This document shows, piece by piece, positions 45,199 through 53,524 of a stretch of 64,000 nt of DNA (its first letter is position 1; each line of letters opens with the position of its first letter). Below the pieces are notes generated by a model, which was not told where the DNA came from, searched no databases, and was given only the letters and a program-made list of their open reading frames with translations. The DNA lies in contig NZ_CP040882.1 in NCBI RefSeq assembly GCF_006337085.1, positions 2,356,001-2,420,000 of the forward strand, written 5' to 3'. The translations under genes and the position numbers were made by a program. The stretch comes from Sutterella faecalis (GTDB lineage Bacteria; Pseudomonadota; Gammaproteobacteria; Burkholderiales; Burkholderiaceae_F).

Positions 45199-47751
45199 AT
45201 GTCCCGTCTCACACGCAGAAATTTCCTCGCCGCTGGTGCTGCCGGCACGGCGGCCGCCTTCGTACCTCAGACGAACGCTGCCGCAAAGCCCGCCCCGGTT
45301 GAACCAGGAAATCCTGCAGCGCTCAAGAGCGCCGCACAGTTCCGCGAGAAGCCTCTTTCCATTCCGACAAAGAAGGACCTGGAGCTCTCCAACACCTTCA
45401 GCCTCGGGAAGTCGACGCTCGACGAAAACGAAGTCATCACGGCGTCCCGCTGGGGCGTCGTGCGCGCGCATGTTCAGGGCGGAAAGCTCACGCACCTGAC
45501 GCCCTTTGAGCACGACTATGCGCCTACCGTCAACATGAACGGTCTCTGCGAGCTTCCTTATTCCTCTTCCCGCATCCGCTATCCGATGGTGCGCGAGGGA
45601 TATCTCAAGAACGGCCCCGCGAGCCGCGAACACCGCGGCGAAGAGAAGTTCGTGCGCGTCTCCTGGGAGACGGCGCTTGACCTCGTCGCGAAGGAAATGA
45701 ACCGCGTCTATGACGCCTACGGCCCGAGCGCCGTCTTCGGCCGCTCCTACGGCTGGATGTCGACGGGCAAGGTCAATGCCGCGATCAACCTCCAGCAGCG
45801 TCTTCTCAATCTGAGAGGCGGCTTCATCCAGTGCATCAATAGTTATTCGACGGCCGCCATCAGCCGCATTCTGCCCTACGTCGTCGGCACGGGCGACCCG
45901 CGCTCGACGAGCTGGGACGTGGTGGTGAAGCATTCCGAACGCGTCGTCCTCTGGGGGTGCGATCCGATCGTGACGAACGATATCGACTGGCTCACGACCC
46001 TCCACAACAGCTACGGCTACTTCCGCGCGCTGAAGGAAAAGGGCACGAAGACCATCGCCATCAATCCGCTGAAGCCCGACACCGCGGAATATCTGGGCTC
46101 CGAATGGATCGCCCCGCGTCCCGGCACGGACTGCGCCATGATGCTCGGCATGCTCCACGAACTCGTGAGAACGAAGAAGGCTGATACCGAGTTCCTCACG
46201 AAGTGCTGCTCGGGCTGGCCGGAACTTCATGACTACATTACCGGCAAGACCGACGGCGTCGAGAAGACTCCGGCCTGGGCCGCCCGCGAATGCGGCGTGC
46301 CGGCCGAAAGAATCGTGAGTCTCACGCATGAGCTCCAGGAACACCGCACGATGATCATGATGGGCTGGGGCATCCAGCGCATCCAGTACGGCGAACAGTC
46401 GCACTGGATGGGCTTTGCGCTCGCGGCGGCGCTCGGTCAGATCGGCCTCCCGGGCGGCGGCATCGGCACCAACTATCACTATTCCAACGGCGGCTCGCCC
46501 CTCTGCACGGGACCGTTCCTGGGCGGCATTTCTAGCGGCGTCAAGCCCGTGAAGCCCTCGACCCTTCCCTGGAAGGGAAGCCAGACGATTCCGGTCGCGC
46601 GCTTTGTCGACTGCTTCCTCAATCCCGGCAAGACCATCGACTTCAACGGCACGAAGGTGACCTATCCGGAAGTACGCCTCGTCATGTGGGCGGGCGGCAA
46701 TCCCTTCGCGCACCAGCCCGATACGATGAAGCTTGAGCGCGCCTGGAAGAAGCCCGAAACGGTTGTCGTCACCGACACGGTGTGGACGGCGACGGCGCGT
46801 CACGCCGACATTGTGCTTCCTGCGGCGACGGTCTTCGAACACAACGACATCACCAATATCGGCACCTACTCGAACGACGGTCTCGTGGCGATGCAGCAGG
46901 CGATTGAGCCGCAGTGGGAGTCGAAGCCCGACTACTGGATCTTCAGCGAGCTTGCAAAGCGCATGGGCCTTGAAGCGGCCTATACCGAAGGGCTTGATGA
47001 AATGGGCTGGATCAAGCGTCTCTACGGCGAATCGCAGAAGATGGGCGAACGCATCGGCGTGAAGCTCCCTGCCTTCGAAGCGTTTTGGAAGAAGGGCTAC
47101 TTCCTCTTCGACGTGGCCGAAAAGGACCGCAATTTTGTGGCTTTTGAAGCCTTCCGCAAGGATCCGAAGGCGAATTCGCTTGCAACCGAGAGCGGCCTCA
47201 TTCAGCTCTATTCGCCGAAGATCGCTTCCTACGGCTACAAGGACTGCCTCGGGCACCCCGCGTACTTCGTTCCGACCGAAGGCGTCAACACGAAGACCAA
47301 GGCGCATCCGCTCGCGCTCATGGCCTGCAAGAGCCGCTACCGCATGCACAGCCAGCTCGACGGCACGGTGAGCCATCAGTTTGCGAACATCAACGACCGC
47401 GAGCCCTGCTGGATCAACCCGGCGGACGCGAAGGCGAGGGGCCTGAAGTCGGGCGACGTCGCGCTCGTGAAGAATGACCGCGGCGCCCTCCTTGCGGGCG
47501 TCTACGTTACGGACCGCGTGCAGCCGGGCGTTGTGGTCGTGCACCATGGCGCCTGGTTCGCTCCCCTCGATATCGACGGCCTCCGCGTCGACGTGCACGG
47601 GAACTCCAATACGCTCACGATGGATGAACCCACGTCGTCGCTCGCCTGCGGCAACATCGCTTCGACCGCGCTCGTTGAGGTGGAAAAGTGGACGAAGGCG
47701 CTTCCGCGCGTTTACGTCTACGATCAGCCTGAAAGCGTGCTTCAGGCCTGA
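45199..47751 (+). CDS. Periplasmic molybdopterin S/N-oxide reductase (TMAO/DMSO/biotin sulfoxide type)
   Basis: 850 residues with a Tat signal (MSRLTRRNFLAAGAAGTAAAFVPQTNA). No N-terminal iron-sulfur Cys cluster, which fits the single-subunit TorA/BisC group. Mo ligand Ser is expected at about 217 in INSYSTAAISRILPYVVG; other motifs are WGCDPIVTNDIDW, HQPDTMKLERAWKKPETVVVTDTVWTATARHADIVLPAATVFEHND and the C-terminal molydopterin dinucleotide domain. The DMSO, TMAO or methionine sulfoxide substrate cannot be separated by eye. No TorC/TorD-like partner is next to it. AAGGAATTGCT precedes the start; two terminator hairpins follow. Confidence 0.9.
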   Translation: MSRLTRRNFLAAGAAGTAAAFVPQTNAAAKPAPVEPGNPAALKSAAQFREKPLSIPTKKDLELSNTFSLGKSTLDENEVITASRWGVVRAHVQGGKLTHLTPFEHDYAPTVNMNGLCELPYSSSRIRYPMVREGYLKNGPASREHRGEEKFVRVSWETALDLVAKEMNRVYDAYGPSAVFGRSYGWMSTGKVNAAINLQQRLLNLRGGFIQCINSYSTAAISRILPYVVGTGDPRSTSWDVVVKHSERVVLWGCDPIVTNDIDWLTTLHNSYGYFRALKEKGTKTIAINPLKPDTAEYLGSEWIAPRPGTDCAMMLGMLHELVRTKKADTEFLTKCCSGWPELHDYITGKTDGVEKTPAWAARECGVPAERIVSLTHELQEHRTMIMMGWGIQRIQYGEQSHWMGFALAAALGQIGLPGGGIGTNYHYSNGGSPLCTGPFLGGISSGVKPVKPSTLPWKGSQTIPVARFVDCFLNPGKTIDFNGTKVTYPEVRLVMWAGGNPFAHQPDTMKLERAWKKPETVVVTDTVWTATARHADIVLPAATVFEHNDITNIGTYSNDGLVAMQQAIEPQWESKPDYWIFSELAKRMGLEAAYTEGLDEMGWIKRLYGESQKMGERIGVKLPAFEAFWKKGYFLFDVAEKDRNFVAFEAFRKDPKANSLATESGLIQLYSPKIASYGYKDCLGHPAYFVPTEGVNTKTKAHPLALMACKSRYRMHSQLDGTVSHQFANINDREPCWINPADAKARGLKSGDVALVKNDRGALLAGVYVTDRVQPGVVVVHHGAWFAPLDIDGLRVDVHGNSNTLTMDEPTSSLACGNIASTALVEVEKWTKALPRVYVYDQPESVLQA

Positions 47752-47765
47752 CGCGTGATGCTCAT

Positions 47766-47805
47766 GAGGAAGGCTTCGGGAACTCTGCTCCCGAAGGCTT
47801 TCCTC
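47766..47805. terminator. Hairpin after the Mo-reductase
   Basis: Arms GAGGAAGGCTTCGGGA and TCCCGAAGGCTTTCCTC, long and nearly perfect; no strong T-run, but it precedes a second hairpin. Confidence 0.6.
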
Positions 47806-47813
47806 AATAGAAG

Positions 47814-47852
47814 AAGCCGCAGATTCTCTTCGTCGGAATCCGCGGCTTTTTA
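47814..47852 (+). terminator. Terminator after the Mo-reductase
   Basis: AAGCCGC and GCGGCTT arms around 21 bases followed by TTTATT. Confidence 0.7.
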
Positions 47853-47865
47853 TTGAAAACAATGA

Positions 47866-47927
47866 AAATTCTTTTATAAAAGAAAAATATAGAGGGAATG
47901 CGGTAAAATTCTTTTATAAAAGAATTT
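47866..47927. promoter_or_regulatory. Two copies of a TATA-centred palindrome before the DUF4143 ATPase
   Basis: AAATTCTTTTATAAAAGAA at 47866-47884 and, 40 bp later, a perfect 22-bp palindrome with half-site AAATTCTTTTA at 47906-47927. The second ends 11 bp before the ATPase ATG at 47939. The pair is four helical turns apart, as expected for cooperative dimers. Confidence 0.75.
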
Positions 47928-47938
47928 CCTTGGATCTC

Positions 47939-49150
47939 ATGCATATGTATCCGCGCCCGCTCTACCTCGAACAACTTCTGCGCTTCAAAGACAGCCCCGT
48001 CGTCAAGGTGATTACGGGAATGCGCCGCTGCGGGAAAAGCGCCCTGCTTGAGCTCTATAGAGATGCATTGCTCAATAGCGGCGTGCCCCCGGAAAGAATC
48101 TTCAGCTTCAATTTTGAGTCTCTTGCCAATGCAGATCTGCTCGACTATATGGCGCTCTACAAGCGCGTCATGGCGAATGCCGGAGAGACGAAAGAGAAAG
48201 TCTATCTCCTCTTCGATGAGATTCAGGAAGTGGAAGGCTGGCAGAAGGCCGTCAACGCGTTCCGGGTGGATCTCAATGCGGACATCACCATCACCGGCTC
48301 CAATGCAAGGCTCCTTTCCGGTGAGCTTGCAACGCTCATTGCCGGGCGGTATGTCGAAATCCGCGTCTGGCCGCTGAGCTTTGCGGAGTTTCTGCTCTTT
48401 AACGGCCTGAAGACCGAATCGTGCGACCTTCTCAAAGCTTTCGACGCCTTTGTCCGCCAGGGAGGCCTCCCGGGGCTGCACCAGATCGGCGGCGGCATGG
48501 AAGCCCGGATGCAGTACCTGGGCGACATTTTCGACGCCGTGCTGCTGAAGGACGTCGTGCAGCGCAACAACGTGCGCGATGTCGAGCTCCTCTCAAGAAT
48601 CATTATGTTTTTAATGGATAATATTGGAAGTCCATTTTCCGCGAAGACTGTGTCGGACTTCCTGAAGAGCCAGGGGAGAAAGCTCAGCACGGAAACGGTA
48701 TACAACTATCTCCGCTTTCTCGAGCGCGCCTTCATCGTTGAGAAGGCAAAACGCTTCGACCTCAAGGGCAAAAAACTTCTCGAAACGCAGGAAAAGATTT
48801 TTGTCTGCGATACCGGCATTCGCAATGCGGTTGTCGGCTTCCGCCCTGACGACATTGCCGGGCTCCTCGAAAATATCGTCTATCTCCATCTGAGGCAGAA
48901 GGGATACGACGTGACCATCGGAAAGCTTGATGCGCTCGAGGTTGACTTTGTCGCCAGGAAGCGCGACGTGCAGATCTACATCCAGGTCTGCTACCTTCTC
49001 ACCGATGAGAACCGGGCGCGGGAACTCGCGCCGCTTCAGAAAATCAAGGACAACTATCCGAAATTCCTCCTCACGATGAGTCCTATGGCTGAGGGATCCA
49101 TAGATGGAATAATGGTTAAAGATTTTATTAAATTTTTATTAGATTTTTAA
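47939..49150 (+). CDS. AAA ATPase with DUF4143 domain, intact
   Basis: 403 residues: AAA_14 ATPase domain with Walker A TGMRRCGKSALLELY (about residues 24-38), Walker B KVYLLFDEIQEVEGW, arginine finger region ITGSNARLLSGELATLIAGRY, then a winged helix (SAKTVSDFLKSQGRKLSTETVYNYLRFLERAFIVEKAKRF) and the DUF4143 nuclease-like fold with ETQEKIFVCDTGIRNAV and NIVYLHLRQKGYDVTIGKLDALEVDFVARKRDVQIYIQV (D and K in a PD-(D/E)XK-like arrangement). Cellular role unknown. The start may be 47939 or 47945; no good ribosome site. Its AT-rich flanks contrast with the Mo-reductase. Confidence 0.88.
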   Translation: MHMYPRPLYLEQLLRFKDSPVVKVITGMRRCGKSALLELYRDALLNSGVPPERIFSFNFESLANADLLDYMALYKRVMANAGETKEKVYLLFDEIQEVEGWQKAVNAFRVDLNADITITGSNARLLSGELATLIAGRYVEIRVWPLSFAEFLLFNGLKTESCDLLKAFDAFVRQGGLPGLHQIGGGMEARMQYLGDIFDAVLLKDVVQRNNVRDVELLSRIIMFLMDNIGSPFSAKTVSDFLKSQGRKLSTETVYNYLRFLERAFIVEKAKRFDLKGKKLLETQEKIFVCDTGIRNAVVGFRPDDIAGLLENIVYLHLRQKGYDVTIGKLDALEVDFVARKRDVQIYIQVCYLLTDENRARELAPLQKIKDNYPKFLLTMSPMAEGSIDGIMVKDFIKFLLDF

Positions 49151-49311
49151 TTGATGATCAAGAAGTTTTTCTGGTTTGAAGATACTGATCTTCAATTGCA
49201 GTTGTTTTTCCACGAAAGATAGGAAGCCCTCGGCGCGCGACCTTCCCTGCGGGCGTTCTCACAAGAACGTCCAGCATGGTATCTGCTGCTTCTCAGGCTG
49301 CTGAAGCTACG

Positions 49312-50679
49312 CTAACTGCTGACGACTGCGCCTAGGATCGCACCCGTTTTCGTCTCCACAACCAGGCCGTCAGCGATCACGTATTTCGTTCCTTTGAGTT
49401 TCAGCAACTGCTTTACGCCGTTCTTTGCTCGTTCCATCAAGGTGTCCCGAAACGCCGTTGACTGGTAAGGCTCAAAGCCTTTCTGATGAGTGAGAACGGA
49501 ATAAATGATGCGTGCGAGCAGGTGTGCGAAGGCGACCATGGCACGCCTGTAGCCGCGCCGCATCTTGAGCACCTGGAATTTTTCCTTCAGCGCAGCGGTA
49601 CCGCCGACCACAAGTCCTCTGGCGGCTTCAATCAGCGTGCGCCTCAGGTGTTTGTTCCCTTTCGGGCATTTTCCACTTTTCTGTTTGCCGGCAGATGTGT
49701 TGTCCCCCGGGCAAATGCCGAGCCAGGAAGTAAACTGCTCTGACGTGGGGAAGTGGTCCTTCAAATCCGCACAGAGTTCGGCGTAAATCATGCGGGCCGA
49801 GCGTTCCTGAATCCCCGTTATGGTAATGAGCAGCTGGATGTCCTTCTCGTAGGGAGCCTGCAGCTGGCGGAGCCTTTCGAAAGTGCTTCGGTCGTACTCC
49901 TCGAGCTGATCGATCTTTTTCCGGAGCGCCAGAATCTGCTCCTTCATCATCGGCTCGATTTCGAAGTTGAGCGCCTGCATGATCTGCTCAGGGCTTGCCC
50001 GCAGCCGGCGGCTGTTTTGCTTGATGACATCAAACAAGTGCGGATCATCTCTGAGCTTGGCCATCAGGATGAGGCTGGCAGCTTTGCCTCCGCGGATGTC
50101 GCTGAATACCGTTGTAGGCCGGCATCCGGTGAGATTCAGAGACTTGCCGAAACGATTGGAAGTTCGGGAAATGTCATTCCTGTTCTTCTGCAGATCACGT
50201 GAAATGACGCGCTGCAGACGAAAGGCCTTCTCCGGCACGAAGGATTTTTTGAAGTTTCCCGTTCGGGCAAGAGACGCCAGACGTGATGCGTCCTTGCGGT
50301 CCGTTTTGCGGCCGGCTGCCGCTTTGGCGTCGCGGGCATTGATCAGAGCCAGCTGCTCAGAAGTGAAGCCGGCTCTCTCGAGGGCTTCGTACGGGCTCTG
50401 CCACAATGACCCGGTTGATTCCATAAGGATGATGTCGGGATTGCATTCACGGCACCAGGCGGCGAAAGCATCGATGCTTGCGCGGTCGGTATTGAAATCC
50501 CGGCTCTCAGATTGTTCACGATGACCTGCAACCTGCTTCTGATGGCAGCAGACGAGTAGGTTGAGATGAACGTCAATGCCTATTGCCGAGCGGTACATCG
50601 CGTGAACAGTAATTTCGGGATTACTGATCTGCGCACGGGCAGCTCGCAATGGCGTATCGGTACGGTTAGACTTACTCAT
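49312..50679 (-). CDS. IS110-family transposase, copy 2
   Basis: 455 residues, identical to copy 1 over about the first 238, then eight differences (D to N, P to A, E to D, A to T, A to V, L to Q, A to T, I to M). All catalytic motifs described for copy 1 are kept. Confidence 0.93.
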   Translation of the reverse strand: MSKSNRTDTPLRAARAQISNPEITVHAMYRSAIGIDVHLNLLVCCHQKQVAGHREQSESRDFNTDRASIDAFAAWCRECNPDIILMESTGSLWQSPYEALERAGFTSEQLALINARDAKAAAGRKTDRKDASRLASLARTGNFKKSFVPEKAFRLQRVISRDLQKNRNDISRTSNRFGKSLNLTGCRPTTVFSDIRGGKAASLILMAKLRDDPHLFDVIKQNSRRLRASPEQIMQALNFEIEPMMKEQILALRKKIDQLEEYDRSTFERLRQLQAPYEKDIQLLITITGIQERSARMIYAELCADLKDHFPTSEQFTSWLGICPGDNTSAGKQKSGKCPKGNKHLRRTLIEAARGLVVGGTAALKEKFQVLKMRRGYRRAMVAFAHLLARIIYSVLTHQKGFEPYQSTAFRDTLMERAKNGVKQLLKLKGTKYVIADGLVVETKTGAILGAVVSS

Positions 50680-50976
50680 AGCCCCTCCATTAAGAAATGA
50701 TTGGGGTTCGAGGAAGCCCTGGCAACCACGAAGATGTTGGAGAAACAGGTAGACGCAGCAACCACCCGGAAGCTACGCTCATTTTTCCACACGCCTAGTC
50801 ACCAGCGTTCAAGCCAGCGAACAGAGCAATATAGGGTGCGAAAGTTCCGCTGCAATTTTTTGACGGCAAGCGTCAGAAACGTTACCAAAAAAACGTACGC
50901 AGACAGGTCGCGCGCCGAGGGCTTCCTCATCTTTCATGATAGAGGGTGAGGAAGCCCTTTACTCATCACGATTTTT
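50680..50976 (-). ncRNA. Putative IS110 bridge (guide) RNA region, copy 2
   Basis: Same sequence as the copy-1 region, with the 12-bp stem at 50918-50958. Confidence 0.5.
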
Positions 50977-51128
50977 TGACTGCAGGATTCAGTCGATGCT
51001 GGTGCGGCTCGGCTTCGGCTGAGCAGCTTCAGGCTTGCTCGGTCAGGAAGCGCTGAAGCGGGTCCGCAGCGCTTCCCTGCCGAAAAAATGCTGAACGCAT
51101 CGAGGCGTTGATGCGCCCTTCAATCAGG

Positions 51129-51575
51129 CTATTCCACGCCCGTGGAGCCGAAGCCGCCCGTGCCGCGCTCGGAGGCGTCGAAGGACTCGACAATGCGGAA
51201 CTCAGGCTGAACGACCGGGACGACGATCAGCTGCGCCAAGCGCTCGAAGGGCGTCACTTCATAGGGTTCAGAACTTCTGTTCCAGATGGAGAGCATGAGT
51301 TCGCCCTGGTAGTCGCTGTCGATGAGGCCGACGAGATTGCCGAGCACGATGCCCTTTTTGTGTCCGAGACCGGAGCGCGGAAGAATGAGCGCGGCAAAGC
51401 CCGGGTCGGCAACGTGAATGGCGAGACCCGTATGAAGGAGCTTCGTTTCGCCCGGGGCAACCACGAGCGGCGCATCCAGGATGGCGCGCAGGTCTACGCC
51501 GGCGGAGCCCGGCGTTGCCGTTTTGGGAAGATGTTCGCGGGCGCGTTCGTCAAGAATCTTGAGGTCGATGAGCAT
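51129..51575 (-). CDS. dut: Deoxyuridine 5'-triphosphate nucleotidohydrolase
   Basis: Trimeric dUTPase, hydrolyses dUTP to dUMP and keeps uracil out of DNA. 148 residues with the five motifs: GSAGVDLRA, PRSGLGHKKGI, NLVGLIDSDYQGELMLSIWN, ERLAQLIVVPV and RGTGGFGSTG. Last gene of the ribF-ileS-lspA-coaBC-dut run. 50977-51128 downstream holds no gene, only a GAAGCGCTG...CAGCGCTTC hairpin. Confidence 0.96.
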   Translation of the reverse strand: MLIDLKILDERAREHLPKTATPGSAGVDLRAILDAPLVVAPGETKLLHTGLAIHVADPGFAALILPRSGLGHKKGIVLGNLVGLIDSDYQGELMLSIWNRSSEPYEVTPFERLAQLIVVPVVQPEFRIVESFDASERGTGGFGSTGVE

Positions 51576-51622
51576 GGTGTCTGTGAATTCTGTTTCGGAT
51601 TCAGTGTGAATCGGAGGTGGAA

Positions 51623-52837
51623 TTATCCACGGCGAGCGAGCTCCCGTGCAGCAGCTGCCACAATGAATTCGGCGCAGGCGCGCTTGGGTGCCGGCCCGAA
51701 ATGCTCCTCCTCAGAGGCGCTCACAATGCGGATGGAATTTTCTTCAGAGTGGAGCGCAAAGCGCGCGTCGTTGGCGACGATGAGCGCGGCGTGCTTGCGG
51801 ATCAGCTTCTCGCGAGCAAAGGCGGAGAGCGTTGCGCCCTCGGCCGTCTCTGCGGCGAAGCCGACCGTGAGCGGTGCACCGGGACGTTCGCCCACGCGGG
51901 CGAGAATGTCGGGGTTCTCGCTCCAGAGGAGGTCCTGAAGCGCCGAATGGCCTGAAGCATCCTTCTTGATTTTGCGGATCGACACCGCACCCGGACGCCA
52001 GTCGGCGACGGCGGCGACGCCGATGAAGAGGTCGCAGGGAGACTGGTCAAGTTCCGTCTGAACTGCCTGATCCATGTCCCGGGCGGAAACCACGTCAATG
52101 CGGCGCACGCCCACGGGCGTCGGGAGACTGACCGGGCCCGCGATGAGCGTGACCTCGGCGCCGGCATTTCTCGCGGCGCGCGCAATTTCAAAGCCCTGGC
52201 GCCCGCTCGAGCGGTTGGTGACGCCGCGCACCGGGTCGATCGCTTCGTAGGTGGGGCCGGCGGTAATGATGACGCGCTTACCCGAGAGTGTCTTGGGCGA
52301 GAAGAGCGCGTCGGCGAGCTCGCAGATTTCCGCGGGCTCCATCATGCGCCCGGCTCCCTTGTCGCCGCAGGCCTGAAGGCCTTCGACGGGGCCGAAAAAC
52401 GCTGCGCCGTCGAGCTTCAGGTGTTCTACATTGCGCTTCAAGGCGGGATTCGACCACATCGCCTGATTCATGGCGGGCACAAAGGCGATCGGAGAGCGTC
52501 TCGCGGCAATGAGCGTGCTCGCGAGGTCGTCGGCGATGCCGTTTGCCGCCTTGGCAATCAGGTTCGCTGTGGCGGGCATCACGAGAAGGAGGTCCGACGT
52601 GCGGGCAAGCTCAATATGGGGCATCACGGAATAGGGGTTCTTCGCCCATTCGGTCGTGAGTGCGGGCTTGCCCGTGAGCGCTTCGAAGGTGAGGGGCGTC
52701 ACGAATTCCGCGGCGTGCTCGGTGAGGACGGTCTGAACTTCTGCGCCTGCCTTCATCAGAAGGCGCGCTGCCTCGCAGCTCTTGAAGGCGGCAATGCCGC
52801 CCGAAACGATAAGCGTGATGCGTTTGCCCTGGAGCAT
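51623..52837 (-). CDS. coaBC: Bifunctional phosphopantothenoylcysteine decarboxylase / synthase
   Basis: Two steps of coenzyme A synthesis. 404 residues from the ATG at 52837 (MLQGKRITLIVSGGIAAFKS). CoaC half: PATANLIAKAANGIADDL, PAMNQAMW and the ACGDKGAGRM catalytic Cys loop; CoaB half from about residue 190 with VIITAGPTYEAIDPVRGVTNRSSGRQGFEIARAA, CTP/NADP-like fold. Opening upstream to 52897 lacks family support. Confidence 0.95.
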   Translation of the reverse strand: MLQGKRITLIVSGGIAAFKSCEAARLLMKAGAEVQTVLTEHAAEFVTPLTFEALTGKPALTTEWAKNPYSVMPHIELARTSDLLLVMPATANLIAKAANGIADDLASTLIAARRSPIAFVPAMNQAMWSNPALKRNVEHLKLDGAAFFGPVEGLQACGDKGAGRMMEPAEICELADALFSPKTLSGKRVIITAGPTYEAIDPVRGVTNRSSGRQGFEIARAARNAGAEVTLIAGPVSLPTPVGVRRIDVVSARDMDQAVQTELDQSPCDLFIGVAAVADWRPGAVSIRKIKKDASGHSALQDLLWSENPDILARVGERPGAPLTVGFAAETAEGATLSAFAREKLIRKHAALIVANDARFALHSEENSIRIVSASEEEHFGPAPKRACAEFIVAAAARELARRG

Positions 52838-52993
52838 GAATTCCCCTGACGGCTGATGAATGAAAGAAACGCTTGAATTCTGCCTGAAAGGCGCCACCGG
52901 AGACAGTCGTTTTCTGCACGAAAATTGGCAACAAAAAGCGCCTACTTCCGGGATGGAAGAAGGCGCTTCGAAAGGAAAAGCGTTGGCGAAAGC

Positions 52994-53524
52994 CTATTTT
53001 TCCTTATTCACGTGCCGGAATTCATCGATGACGATGCCTGCGGCGCCCATGCAGATTGCAATATCGGCCACATTGAATGCGGGCCAGTGCCAGTTTCTCC
53101 AGTAGAAGTCGAGAAAGTCGATCACGTACCCGGAAGCCATCCGGTCGCAGAGATTCCCGAGCGCTCCCGCCCCGATGAGCGTGAGGGAGAGGCTGAAGAG
53201 AAACCGCGCATTGTGGCGCCAGAGCATTCTGAGCACCACAAAGACGACGACGAGCGCAAAGGCGGAGAGCACCCACCGCTGCCAGCCGCCCATTTCCGCA
53301 AGAAACGAGAAGGCTGCGCCGTAATTGTGGGCGAGCACCAGGTTGAAGCCCGGCAGCACCGGATGAATGTCGCCCGGGTCGAACGCCCGCTCGAACCAGA
53401 ACTTGGTGGCCTGGTCGAGCGAGAGAACGAGAAATCCGAACAAGGTCCAGAGGCTGAATTTCAGGGGCGTCGCCCGGCCGGGAGCCGGTCGGGCGGCGCG
53501 CTTTGCGTCAACTCTCTGAGCCAT
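52994..53524 (-). CDS. lspA: Lipoprotein signal peptidase II
   Basis: Aspartyl membrane protease cutting prolipoproteins. 176 residues, four membrane helices (LWTLFGFLVLSLDQATKFW, WQRWVLSAFALVVVFVVLRML, FSLSLTLIGAGALGNL, FNVADIAICMGAAGIVI) with catalytic Asp in GNLCDRMASGYVIDF and FNVADIAI. Its ATG follows directly on the ileS stop codon (TAA-ATG), so translation is coupled. A 23-residue basic N-terminus is longer than usual. Confidence 0.95.
   Translation of the reverse strand: MAQRVDAKRAARPAPGRATPLKFSLWTLFGFLVLSLDQATKFWFERAFDPGDIHPVLPGFNLVLAHNYGAAFSFLAEMGGWQRWVLSAFALVVVFVVLRMLWRHNARFLFSLSLTLIGAGALGNLCDRMASGYVIDFLDFYWRNWHWPAFNVADIAICMGAAGIVIDEFRHVNKEK

Larger units (their letters stand above)
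49205..50976 (-). mobile_element. IS110-family insertion sequence, copy 2
   Basis: Same element and orientation as copy 1 at 38795, offset exactly 10,410 bp. Inserted at a T-run between GCAGTTG and GACTGCAGG, in a stretch with no gene. Repeats at 49214-49243 and 50905-50935. Confidence 0.92.

Noticed and set aside
45112..47862. Long minus-strand frame opposite the Mo-reductase
   Set aside because: Antisense shadow of the conserved gene; composition biased and no domain.
38795..50976. Classical composite transposon
   Set aside because: IS110 elements do not normally mobilise the DNA between two copies and no target duplication brackets the whole; only recombination between direct repeats is proposed.
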